Below are positions 54,542-64,000 of a stretch of 64,000 bases of DNA, piece after piece (the first letter of the stretch is position 1; each line of letters opens with the position of its first letter). Under the pieces are notes generated by a model. The model saw nothing but the letters and a program-made list of their open reading frames with translations, had not been told where the DNA came from and did not search any database. The DNA is from Topomyia yanbarensis (lineage: Eukaryota; Arthropoda; Insecta; Diptera; Culicidae), in assembly GCF_030247195.1 (NCBI RefSeq), contig NC_080672.1:192201466-192265465 (forward strand). Reading direction: 5' to 3'. Made by a program: the position numbers and the translations under genes.

Positions 54542-57500
54542 TATGCTATATTTCACCCTAAGGAGGAAAATTTGGTAAAACCAAAATTTCTCACTAGGGT
54601 GAAAATTTGTTGGTAAAAACCAGTCTTTGTACAGGAGGGCACAAATCCTTATTTCATACTATGTTGCGTTTCGGCTTCGCCTCATCAGAAACCGACACTA
54701 ACACATTGTCGGAATAGATTAGCGCCGGCTTGACGCAAATCCCTTAAAACTAAAACACACTATGTGTTTCAATCAAACGACTGATCAAACGTGATGTCCC
54801 GTTCGAGCAGAAGTTCTGTTTATGCCGATGAGACACAAGTGAAGCCGAAACTTGTCTTGGCTTAGCAGGCCTATGCGAAAGCACTATGCTATATTTCACC
54901 CTAAGGAGGAAAATTTGGTAAAACCAAAATTTCTCACTAGGGTGAAAATTTGTTGGTAAAAACCAGTCTTTGTACAGGAGGGCACAAATCCTTATTTCAT
55001 ACTATGTTGCGTTTCGGCTTCGCCTCATCAGAAACCGACACTAACACATTGTCGGAATAGATTAGCGCCGGCTTGACGCAAATCCCTTAAAACTAAAACA
55101 CACTATGTGTTTCAATCAAACGACTGATCAAACGTGATGTCCCGTTCGAGCAGAAGTTCTGTTTATGCCGATGAGACACAAGTGAAGCCGAAACTTGTCT
55201 TGGCTTAGCAGGCCTATGCGAAAGCACTATGCTATATTTCACCCTAAGGAGGAAAATTTGGTAAAACCAAAATTTCTCACTAGGGTGAAAATTTGTTGGT
55301 AAAAACCAGGCTTTGTACAGGAGGGCACAAATCCTTATTTCATACTATGTTGCGTTTCGGCTTCGCCTCATCAGAAACCGACACTAACACATTGTCGGAA
55401 TAGATTAGCGCCGGCTTGACGCAAATCCCTTAAAACTAAAACACACTATGTGTTTCAATCAAACGACTGATCAAACGTGATGTCCCGTTCGAGCAGAAGT
55501 TCTGTTTATGCCGATGAGACACAAGTGAAGCCGAAACTTGTCTTGGCTTAGCAGGCCTATGCGAAAGCACTATGCTATATTTCACCCTAAGGAGGAAAAT
55601 TTGGTAAAACCAAAATTTCTCACTAGGGTGAAAATTTGTTGGTAAAAACCAGTCTTTGTACAGGAGGGCACAAATCCTTATTTCATACTATGTTGCGTTT
55701 CGGCTTCGCCTCATCAGAAACCGACACTAACACATTGTCGGAATAGATTAGCGCCGGCTTGACGCAAATCCCTTAAAACTAAAACACACTATGTGTTTCA
55801 ATCAAACGACTGATCAAACGTGATGTCCCGTTCGAGCAGAAGTTCTGTTTATGCCGATGAGACACAAGTGAAGCCGAAACTTGTCTTGGCTTAGCAGGCC
55901 TATGCGAAAGCACTATGCTATATTTATAATGAAATAAGGATTTGTGCCCTCCTGTACAAAGACTGGTTTTTACCAACAAATTTTCACCCTAGTGAGAAAT
56001 TTTGGTTTTACCAAATTTTCCTCCTTAGGGTGAAATATAGCATAGTGCTTTCGCATAGGCCTGCTAAGCCAAGACAAGTTTCGGCTTCACTTGTGTCTCA
56101 TCGGCATAAACAGAACTTCTGCTCGAACGGGACATCACGTTTGATCAGTCGTTTGATTGAAACACATAGTGTGTTTTAGTTTTAAGGGATTTGCGTCAAG
56201 CCGGCGCTAATCTATTCCGACAATGTGTTAGTGTCGGTTTCTGATGAGGCGAAGCCGAAACGCAACATAGTATGAAATAAGGATTTGTGCCCTCCTGTAC
56301 AAAGACTGGTTTTTACCAACAAATTTTCACCCTAGTGAGAAATTTTGGTTTTACCAAATTTTCCTCCTTAGGGTGAAATATAGCATAGTGCTTTCGCATA
56401 GGCCTGCTAAGCCAAGACAAGTTTCGGCTTCACTTGTGTCTCATCGGCATAAACAGAACTTCTGCTCGAACGGGACATCACGTTTGATCAGTCGTTTGAT
56501 TGAAACACATAGTGTGTTTTAGTTTTAAGGGATTTGCGTCAAGCCGGCGCTAATCTATTCCGACAATGTGTTAGTGTCGGTTTCTGATGAGGCGAAGCCG
56601 AAACGCAACATAGTATGAAATAAGGATTTGTGCCCTCCTGTACAAAGACTGGTTTTTACCAACAAATTTTCACCCTAGTGAGAAATTTTGGTTTTACCAA
56701 ATTTTCCTCCTTAGGGTGAAATATAGCATAGTGCTTTCGCATAGGCCTGCTAAGCCAAGACAAGTTTCGGCTTCACTTGTGTCTCATCGGCATAAACAGA
56801 ACTTCTGCTCGAACGGGACATCACGTTTGATCAGTCGTTTGAAACACATAGTGTGTTTTAGTTTTAAGGGATTTGCGTCAAGCCGGCGCTAATCTATTCC
56901 GACAATGTGTTAGTGTCGGTTTCTGATGAGGCGAAGCCGAAACGCAACATAGTATGAAATAAGGATTTGTGCCCTCCTGTACAAAGACTGGTTTTTACCA
57001 ACAAATTTTCACCCTAGTGAGAAATTTTGGTTTTACCAAATTTTCCTCCTTAGGGTGAAATATAGCATAGTGCTTTCGCATAGGCCTGCTAAGCCAAGAC
57101 AAGTTTCGGCTTCACTTGTGTCTCATCGGCATAAACAGAACTTCTGCTCGAACGGGACATCACGTTTGATCAGTCGTTTGATTGAAACACATAGTGTGTT
57201 TTAGTTTTAAGGGATTTGCGTCAAGCCGGCGCTAATCTATTCCGACAATGTGTTAGTGTCGGTTTCTGATGAGGCGAAGCCGAAACGCAACATAGTATGA
57301 AATAAGGATTTGTGCCCTCCTGTACAAAGACTGGTTTTTACCAACAAATTTTCACCCTAGTGAGAAATTTTGGTTTTACCAAATTTTCCTCCTTAGGGTG
57401 AAATATAGCATAGTGCTTTCGCATAGGCCTGCTAAGCCAAGACAAGTTTCGGCTTCACTTGTGTCTCATCGGCATAAACAGAACTTCTGCTCGAACGGGA

Positions 57501-57642
57501 CATCACGTTTGATCAGTCGTTTGATTGAAACACATAGTGTGTTTTAGTTTTAAGGGATTTGCGTCAAGCCGGCGCTAATCTATTCCGACAATGTGTTAGT
57601 GTCGGTTTCTGATGAGGCGAAGCCGAAACGCAACATAGTATG
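54542..57642. repeat. 3.1-kb palindromic array of nine 343-bp units
   Basis: Four direct units start with TATGCTATATTTCACCC at 54542, 54885, 55228 and 55571 (period 343). At about 55925 the orientation flips, and five inverted units follow with ATGAAATAAGG at 55929, 56272, 56615, 56954 and 57297. One unit is 339 bp through loss of ATTG near 56840. Units are nearly identical. Each contains two inverted pairs: TTTCACCCT/AGGGTGAAA, and GTTTCGGCTTC/GAAGCCGAAAC. A 13-bp direct repeat ACCTAAATTTTCC flanks the whole (54529-54541 and 57643-57655), as if it moved in as one piece. No ORF of note. Confidence 0.92.
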
Positions 57643-57655
57643 ACCTAAATTTTCC

Positions 57656-57795
57656 ACTATAATGGAAACTAGTGCCCCCGCCGCACAGCATCATCAAGAT
57701 TGATAGTAATTCAAGCCGGGAGAAATGGGGGAGGGAGGTTGTAAGGCAATGGAAAACGAAAATTTCATTTATATCTTACTGGAATATAATTGGCT
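57656..57795. other. histone spacer after the array
   Basis: Resumes the interrupted H4-type spacer (about 57680) and then runs to the 3' end of an inverted H3 remnant. No H4 coding sequence is recognisable. Confidence 0.45.
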
Positions 57796-57811
57796 GGTCC
57801 TGAAAAGAACT
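57796..57811 (-). promoter_or_regulatory. histone 3' stem-loop (H3 copy 3)
   Basis: The minus strand reads AGTTCTTTTCAGGACC, like the H3 copy 2 loop. It is located downstream of the truncated H3 remnant. Confidence 0.85.
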
Positions 57812-57844
57812 TGTTGGTTTGTGGTTTATTTTGCGTCACAATTT

Positions 57845-58025
57845 AGGCCTGCTCGATTTCTGATAGCTGTGAATTTCTCGCAGGGCGACAGTTTCTGTTC
57901 GGTAGCGATGAGGCTTCTTAACGCCAACCGTGACTGGGGCACTTTCACACGGCGTTCGTTGCTTACTGCTTGCGGGGAGGCTTTCCTCCAGTGAACTTAC
58001 GAGCGGTCGGTTTGGTACGGGCCAT
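57845..58025 (-). pseudogene. histone H3 pseudogene, copy 3
   Basis: Starts at a true ATG (58025): [20 protein letters not shown], then an in-frame TAA. H3 begins [20 protein letters not shown], so this copy keeps the N-terminus that copies 1 and 2 have lost. After a shift it reads [17 protein letters not shown] and YQKSS as in the H3 linker. The histone fold (residues about 60-135) is deleted and the stem-loop follows after a short spacer. A TATA-like TTTATAAATGAAG lies upstream near 58105 on the minus strand. Confidence 0.92.
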
Positions 58026-58345
58026 GTAGCGAAAAATGCTGATCTGCTACTTCTCTGATGCTGGTAGTAGGACGACGGTCAAACGCTCGTTTTCGTGCCT
58101 TCATTTATAAAAGTTCAACAATATTTTCAAAGAATGTTGCAAATTGACAACTAATTCCAAAAATACTCCAAATAAACTATGTATATGCAAAAGACGACAA
58201 AATCGCAAAGAAATTTCTGTTCCAGCACAGAATTTCCTGTCGGTAAATGGTTTTTTGGCGGGTAAATTTGCTCGATAGAAATGCAGTTCGTCGATTGGCC
58301 CATTCAGATTCGCAATTTCAGTTTTGTTCATAATCAAAAATGTGT
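58026..58345 (-). other. H3 copy 3 promoter and spacer
   Basis: On the minus strand the first 85 bp hold a TATA-like box and GAAAACGAGCG, as in the other H3 promoters. Positions 58108-58140 share TTCAACAATATTTTCAAAGA with 49885. The rest is featureless. Confidence 0.5.
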
Positions 58346-58348
58346 GAT

Positions 58349-58365
58349 CGTCCTGATAAGGACAG
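58349..58365 (-). promoter_or_regulatory. histone 3' stem-loop (H2A copy 2), mutated
   Basis: The minus strand reads TGTCCTTATCAGGACG. The stem is kept, and the loop has TTAT instead of TTTT. It is about 46 bp past the H2A stop. Confidence 0.65.
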
Positions 58366-58410
58366 TTTTTACAGCAATATGCATTTCATTTGCGAGTTTC
58401 AGCGTTCGAT

Positions 58411-58690
58411 TTATGCTTTCTTTTCGGTCTTCTTGGGCAGCACTACTGATTGGATGTTTTGCAACACACCACATTGAGCAATGGTCACTTGTTTGTTCAA
58501 CTTTTCGATGTTACGAATCGCCAGCTGTTGAAGACGTGGGATAATTCGTCTTTATGTTGTCACGGGCAGCATTTCCTTCCAATTTCAACACTTTAACAGC
58601 AAGCTATTCCATTACAGCTACTAAGTAAACGGCACTTCGAAGCGTTCAACACAATTTGCTTGTTGTTTCGACCAACGAAGGGGAGGTGCT
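58411..58690 (-). pseudogene. histone H2A pseudogene, copy 2
   Basis: Minus strand, parallel to copy 1: [20 protein letters not shown], then [10 protein letters not shown] in shifted frame. The C-terminal part is readable as [20 protein letters not shown] and [17 protein letters not shown], ending at TAA 58411-58413. A small deletion removes LLSG. The N-terminal region is degenerate as in copy 1, so the two probably derive from the same already damaged unit by duplication. Confidence 0.9.
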
Positions 58691-58800
58691 ACGAAGAACA
58701 CACATTGAAGACAACACAAAAAAGGACGAGCTTATATTGTGCTGTAGTCAGGTATAAAAACTTGGCATGCTGCTGCTCAATATCAGTTTATTTGTATCGT
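58691..58800. promoter_or_regulatory. divergent H2A-H2B promoter, copy 2
   Basis: GGTATAAAAACTTGG at 58751, followed by AATATCAGTTTA 30 bp downstream (TATA plus TCAGT initiator). Parallel to 53741-53850. Confidence 0.65.
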
Positions 58801-58849
58801 CGTACCATATACGTCGATCTAAATGTTTCCGAACATTGTTAAAGGATAC

Positions 58850-58906
58850 AAGAAAAGTTCATCAAGCACGCCGTCTCAAATGGCACAAAACACTAGCTCC
58901 AACTAA
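58850..58906 (+). pseudogene. histone H2B pseudogene, copy 2 (C-terminal)
   Basis: KFIKHAVSNGTK corresponds to H2B [17 protein letters not shown] is then deleted, and the final TSSK codons are recognisable as ACTAGCTCCAACTAA (58892-58906), with a frame change. A 120-bp MITE sits immediately after the stop. More decayed than copy 1. Confidence 0.82.
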
Positions 58907-59026
58907 TGCTGTTTTCGGTTTTAGAATCGAGTCGCCCTAGGTTCGCTCTAATGTTGACAGTTTCCATACAAAAGTGACAGCTCCGAGCGAACCTAGAGCA
59001 ACTCTGATCTAAAAACGAAATCAGTA
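58907..59026. mobile_element. 120-bp MITE with TAA target
   Basis: TIRs TGCTGTTTTCGGTTTTAGA and, inverted, TACTGATTTCGTTTTTAGA. Inner arms CCCTAGGTTCGCTC and GAGCGAACCTAG. TAA on both sides (58904-58906 and 59027-59029). The unoccupied counterpart is seen at 53955 in copy 1. The 3-bp TAA suggests the PIF/Harbinger group. Confidence 0.82.
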
Positions 59027-59053
59027 TAAATTCCGAAAACTGCCCAAACAAAA

Positions 59054-59069
59054 GGCCCTTTTCAGGGCC
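59054..59069 (+). promoter_or_regulatory. histone 3' stem-loop (H2B copy 2)
   Basis: GGCCCTTTTCAGGGCC, a perfect stem-loop, displaced from the H2B remnant by the MITE. Confidence 0.92.
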
Positions 59070-59490
59070 ATCATTTATCAACAAAGAATAGAATTGAAGT
59101 TTTGTTATTACAAGTATTAGAAAGTGGCTTGCCAAGAGCGTTGGATAGTAAGTGAGCCCCTTGTGAACAATATCGTCGACATGTCGTAGAATGGCTCGAA
59201 ATAAAAAGTTATCATTTGTGTGATTTGTTGACAGTTTCGTGTAATGATTCAATTTACAATAACATTCATTAAATGCTCGTTTTAGGATTACCATATAGAT
59301 AAATATGTTCGAATATTTTAGATTTCGATGTACGTGTATCGATATTTCGGTATTTCCATTAGAAATAACAAAATAACTACTTCTAATACAACCTATCAGA
59401 AGATAGTCAAAATTGTAGCATTTGTATAACCATTCTAAAGTGTATTCTACTTCACTGCGGTTATGTCTCTGACATTACCCACCCATTTTT
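59070..59490 (+). repeat. H2B downstream spacer, partner of 54000-54180
   Basis: Shares TTATCAACAAAGAAT, TGTAATGATTCAATTTACAA and other blocks with the region after H2B copy 1. It ends with the fourth copy of the conserved spacer motif (59457-59490: CGGTTATGTCTCTGACATTA then CCCACCCA). Confidence 0.7.
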
Positions 59491-60259
59491 ATTTCGAAAC
59501 TCACGGAAAGATAGAAATCAGCTCTAGTGCTAAATCCTCTTTCTGTTTTCAAATTAGTTGAATTTAACAACAAATTCTTAAAAATAACAAGCGATTTAGT
59601 TAAAATTCAGCTTTTATTTTTCTAATTAAGTTTTTGTTTTTAAGAGAAGGTTTTAGTTAAATAAAATCCGGAACCCATCCAGCAAAACAAAAACTAAAAA
59701 TAAAATTTGCATTTTCAACTTTGTTTGCGGTTGAATTTAGGAATGAAAACAGCATTCTCAACCATAGATAAAGAATGCTATTTTGTTATTTCTGGGCTGT
59801 GTATATATGCTGTGAAAATTCAGCACGGAGAATAACAAAAACTTTTACTGAATTTTATAACCAGAAACATTGTTAAAAACAGAATAGTTTTTGCTCATGT
59901 CAAATTCACTTGAGCGAAAAAAATAAATTGTTAGTAATTGGTGTTGTGGCAGATTTTTGCACGAAATATTTTGTGAATTGACGTTGTTTAGTTTTAGTTC
60001 AAAAGGATTATTGTCAAGTAGTGCACAGATAAAATGAGAAGTTAATGTTGCATGAAATTGTCCACGAAAAGTGTAGTATTTTGGTTGAAAATGGTGGTAA
60101 GTTTTTATTTTTCTCTTATATTCTGGCCTGGTGGAGTGAAATTGTGACAATGTATGTATTGTCAAGAAAGAAGATGTCAGTGAAACAATTATAGTATCAT
60201 CGCATAATGTATTTATTTAGCATGTTTACGTCCGTTTAGTTCCCTACGTATAAGATGTG
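59491..60259. other. spacer, no gene seen
   Basis: Very AT-rich. A 106-codon minus frame (59845-60165) has no recognisable domain. The sequence AAATTTAACAACAAATTC and similar near 59560 resemble the repeat at 61480-62196. Confidence 0.4.
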
Positions 60260-61330
60260 TCAGAGGTGGATGTTAAGCGTCATTTTGAAATCCAAGATGG
60301 CGACTCCCGACTAATCAAAATTTTTTGAAGCACAATCAGTATAGGAATTTTTAAATATGACTGACAAGTGAGTGTCGATGGTTGATGTTTAGCGCCATTT
60401 CAAAATTAAAAAATGGCGACTTTCGGTTTAACGAAGTTCCTAAACCTAATCATTGAGGTTATTCTAGGAATTGTTCGGATGAGTTGTTTCCAGAGACAGA
60501 TGTTTTACGCCATTCTAAAATCCAAGTTGGCAACTTTACACACAGAAAAATTAAGCATATTTAAACCAAAAATATGTGTTATCGAATCCTATCATGTGTT
60601 TCAGCATGAAAAAATATGTTTCAGCATGAAAAAGAAACACTTTTTTGAAATTTTTTAAAACTTAGCGTGAAGCGAATTGATTGAAACTTTTACACATCAC
60701 AGTGAATTATTTCAATAACATGTTATAATTTTTCTATTCAAAATATCGACAAACGACTCGGTGACGAAGCTTTTTGTAGAACGCCTTTGAAAAAACATAA
60801 TTTGCGGTGTTACCTGCCATTCAAAAACTACATAACCGATTTCTTTCAAACTTTGCATAAACATTCTATTAAAAGAATACCTAACTCCTACGTAGAGTTT
60901 TTAAGATAAATTTTTAATTAGTGGTTTTTTACTCATTTAATTTTTTTTTTTTCGTTTCGCGAAAAAATCCGCATTTTTATTAGTAAACACCCCTTTAATC
61001 GAAAAATTATCTCAAAAACTCAACGTAGGAGTTAGATATTTTTTTACATAGAATGTGTATGCAAAGTTTGAAATAAATCGGTTGAGTAGTTTGTGAATGG
61101 CAGGTAACACCGCAAATCATGTTTTTTTTTCCAGTGACAAAAAGCTTCGTCACCGAGTTGCTTGTCGATAGTTTTGCCTAGAAAAATTACAGCATGTTAT
61201 TGAAAAAATACACTAAAATGTACAAAAGTTTTGATAAATTCGCTACACACAAAGTTCTAAAAAAATCGCAAAATAGTGTTTTTTACGCTGAAACCTTTTC
61301 GTTAAACCGGAAGTCGCCATTTTGGATTCA
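60260..61330. repeat. large fold-back, arms about 0.4 kb
   Basis: Inner arms match in inverse: ACTCGGTGACGAAGCTTTTT (60754) with AAAAAGCTTCGTCACCGAG (61139), and GGTGTTACCTGCCATTCA (60807) with TGAATGGCAGGTAACACC. The outer parts ATCCAAGATGGCGACT and GTCGCCATTTTGGAT correspond too. The centre is a T-rich loop near 60940-60970. The AAATGGCG block also occurs as direct copies near 60295, 60410 and 60520. Non-coding. Confidence 0.8.
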
Positions 61331-61469
61331 AAAATGGTGCTAAACATTTTCCTCCGACACCCTCGTCAAAACCATTTCGAAAATACCCATATTGATTGTA
61401 TTCTAAAGGACTTCAACTGAATCAAATTAATGTCGAAATATAAGTCTAAAAAGCAGGAATTTTATTTTT

Positions 61470-62196
61470 TTTAAATCAGTAGAAAAAACACTAAATTTAA
61501 CCAAAGCTGTCGTAAATTTAAAAAAATGACATTCTAAATTTAACTACGAAAAATTTTAAATTTAAAAACAGAATGGCTTAAATTCAAAACTGACATTTGT
61601 TGAAATCAACTGAGGAAAAAACTAGATTGAACAAAACAACCTCCCTAAAATTAGCATATTTTTTCAGGAATTCAACTAAATAACTAGATAATTTTAATGC
61701 CAAAAAGTTTTGAATTTAGAGTATGTATTAGTTGAAATAACAGAAAATAGCACTAAATTCAGCACAAAATTTAGTTGAGAAGATGGAGAATGTGTCTCCG
61801 CTAAAAGTGACAGCATCATTTTCTCGCCAAATCAGCAGAGAAAACAGAAATTCCAACTAGCATTTTAGCTCTTTTCAGGAAGATCGAGTAGAAAAAACAC
61901 TAAATTTAACCAAAGCTGTCGTAAATTTAAAAAAATGACATTCTAAATTTAACTACGAAAAATTTTAAATTTAAAAACAGAATGGCTTAAATTCAAAACT
62001 GGCATTTGTTGAAATCAACTGAGGAAAAAACTAGATTGAACAAAACAACCTCCCTAAAATTAGCATATTTTTTCAGGAATTCAACTAAATAACTAGATAA
62101 TTTTAATGCCAAAAAGTTTTGAATTTAGAGTATGTATTAGTTGAAATAACAGAAAATAGCACTAAATTCAGCACAAAATTTAGTTGAGAAGATGGA
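61470..62196. repeat. 409-bp tandem duplication of an AAATTTAA-rich repeat
   Basis: AGAAAAAACACTAAATTTAA occurs at 61481 and 61890. The unit ends TTTAGTTGAGAAGATGGA. The first unit continues GAATGTGTCTCCGCTAAAAG (61789). In the second, the same continuation is found only at 63619, after an inserted element. The copies are almost identical. Confidence 0.88.
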
Positions 62197-63607
62197 TCGA
62201 GGCCGTAAGGCTGAAAATCATAAGGCCAAAATTACATTAGGCCGAATTCAAAAGGCTGAAAAATCAAAAGGCGGACTTTCAAAAGGCAAACTTTCTGGAA
62301 GGCGGAATTTCAAAAGGCAAACTTTTCAGAAGGCAGAATTTTGAAAGGCAAACCTTGTTAAAGGACGAAAGAAAACAAACAAAGCAATGATAATAATGTG
62401 CTATTATCCATTACCTGCTATTGATTATATTTCGAGTGAATACATTTTATAATTGATTTTGCCTTCTTTTAAATATGAGCAGTTCATTTTAGTTTCATTT
62501 TTGAATTTTTTATGCTTGTTCAGTTGCAATTATGAATACTTTGCTATGACTTACGTTTTAGTACAGTATAATGTAAAACTGCGATCCACCAGACGTATGT
62601 TTTCTTTTGACCATTATTATTATGATCGCCAGTGGGTTTTGGTTTTCCATACAACGTTTCAATAATTTAAATTATCCTTATTATCCTTCTTTATATCATG
62701 AGCTGTTCTTTTGGATTATATACTTCATCATCTGTGAATTTCGCTAAGTTTTTCAAATGATGATTTATGGAATGAACTTACATATATTCAACCATCGATT
62801 GTTACACTGATCTAGAACTTGGGGCGAAGCCAGTGGCCGCCGACCCGCCGTCGGAAGCGGCGGCCCCTCGCAAGCAAACCTGTGATCCACTCGTTTGCCC
62901 GGATTACTCAAACATGTTTTTTATTAATTGGTAAAGAAGAATAATCTAATTTTGGTTTAAGTACAATATTAGTACTATTAGTAAAGAAACTCATTTAAAG
63001 TTATTTAAATGTTTAGGTAGTTGCCGTTATGCTCAAACATTTGAGCTACATGCCAGCTGCTTACAACTGCATAACTGTTCGTATTCCCGGTTTACTCGAA
63101 CATAGGGATTGATTCCTTCTTTCAAATATGAGCAGTTCTTGGAATCTGTATGCCAAATAACTCTTGCACGCACACTTGTAATCACTTCGGCTACCCAGTT
63201 TACTCAAACATAGGGGATGATTCCTTCTTTCGAGCATTCTTTGAATCTCAATTAAAATCGCAATGAATGCACAATTTGACAAAGGGTTTGGTGGATTTTT
63301 AGAGCATTAATTCTTCTTTTGTATTGGAAAGGTTTCGTACGTAAACGTGCGATCCTCCCGATTTACTCAAACATGAGGCGATTAATCAATCAGAAACAAC
63401 ACAATGTGAAATAATCGAATAATAAAAAAAAGTTTGCCTTATGAGATTCAGCCTTTTGGGTTTTCGGCTTTTTGAGTTTTCGCCTTTTAAGTTTTCGGCC
63501 ATTTGATTTTTCGACCTTTTTAGCATTAGGCCTTTCGAATTTTCGCCTTTTGAAATTTCGCCTTATGTTTTTCGGCCTTTTGATTTTCAGCCTCTTGATG
63601 CTAAATC
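62197..63607. mobile_element. 1.4-kb element with repetitive inverted ends, 11-bp TSD
   Basis: The target duplication GAGAAGATGGA is at 62186-62196 and 63608-63618; the empty site is in the sister unit at 61776-61786. Both ends consist of short tandem motifs around AAAAGGC and GGCTGAAAATCAAAAGG (left) and their complements (right). Inside are four copies of TTTACTCAAACATAGG-like blocks (62898, 63088, 63196, 63360) and a GC-rich block at 62820-62870. No transposase. An 11-bp TSD with long repetitive TIRs is closest to Mutator-type or Foldback elements. Confidence 0.82.
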
Positions 63608-63722
63608 GAGAAGATGGAGAATGTGTCTCCGCTAAAAGTGACAGCATCATTTTCTCGCCAAATCAGCAGAGAAAACAGAAATTCCAACTAGCATTTTAGC
63701 TCTTTTCAGGAAGATCGAGAAT
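63608..63722. repeat. displaced end of the 409-bp duplicated repeat
   Basis: Identical to 61776-61888, from GAGAAGATGGAGAATGTGTC to AGGAAGATCGAG. It is the right part of the second unit, split off by the 1.4-kb insertion. Confidence 0.88.
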
Positions 63723-64000
63723 AACTAATCAAAATCAGCAAATTGAGAATTTGCTTAGTTGTCCTAAATAATAACTAATTCAATTCAGTAAATCAACTAA
63801 GGTTTTCGCATCTGAGCCGAATTTTGGTTCTCCGTGTACCGATAAAAATAATTATGACTGAACCGAATCAAAACCTCTGGCCACAGAAAAGCCCACCACG
63901 TTATTTGTTTATGTTTCTCTTCTTCAATTTCGTTTGTTTTATCGGAGAAAAATGACAACAATGGTCCAGAAATTTGAAATGTATTCCTGTCGAAGTGTAC
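63723..64000. other. spacer, no recognised feature
   Basis: AT-rich sequence to the end of the window, with no ORF or repeat that I can support. Confidence 0.4.

Noticed and set aside
54541..57640. CRISPR-like or gene-family array
   Set aside because: The 343-bp units abut without unique spacers and without conserved ORFs, and the genome is eukaryotic.

Overview
The window looks like intergenic, transposon-dense heterochromatin of a mosquito. An Aedes-type genome is the best guess, inferred from an I-clade LINE with RNase H that resembles mosquito elements, Ty3/gypsy, Ty1/copia and Penelope-like elements, many palindromic MITEs, and AT-rich spacers. I see no intact single-copy host protein gene, and no rRNA or complete tRNA gene. 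Almost everything recognisable is a mobile element, a repeat, or a decayed histone gene.

Layout. (1) 1-500: a dispersed repeat with a CA-rich microsatellite. (2) About 771-17865: one fold-back element split by two later insertions, a Ty3/gypsy element on the minus strand (LTRs 1457-3342 and 11028-12938, 4-bp TSD AGGG) and a LINE (13395-17213) flanked by an unusually long 91-bp direct repeat. (3) 17866-21497: a decayed Ty1/copia element that keeps its 3' LTR but lacks its 5' LTR. (4) 21498-24467: small TIR and palindromic elements. (5) 24483-30497: an essentially full-length I-clade LINE on the minus strand with a 15-bp TSD, two decayed ORFs and about 200-bp 5' monomers. (6) 31870-39418: a region bounded by TA-flanked, pogo-like TIRs that contains a nearly complete Penelope-like element (RT plus GIY-YIG), itself hit by a PIF/Harbinger-like MITE. 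(7) 39420-47240: MITEs, fold-backs and a LINE RT fragment in AT-rich DNA. (8) 47500-59500: a histone gene graveyard. H3 (three copies), H4, H2A (two), H2B (two) and probably an H1 tail are all broken, but many keep TATA boxes and the histone mRNA 3' stem-loop. It is invaded by a hAT-like element, a 120-bp MITE and a 3.1-kb array of nine 343-bp units arranged as an inverted repeat. (9) 59500-64000: a large fold-back, a 409-bp tandem duplication, and a 1.4-kb element with an 11-bp TSD whose empty site is visible in the sister copy.

How the parts relate. The window records successive insertions. Target-site duplications let many events be ordered: fold-back, then gypsy and LINE; Penelope, then MITE; histone spacer, then hAT-like element and palindromic array. 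No cooperative pathway is present. The most unusual structures are the TSD-flanked palindromic 343-bp array, the dead histone cluster with surviving 3' stem-loops and a repeated spacer motif, the 91-bp LINE target duplication, and a family of palindromes whose two arms change together.
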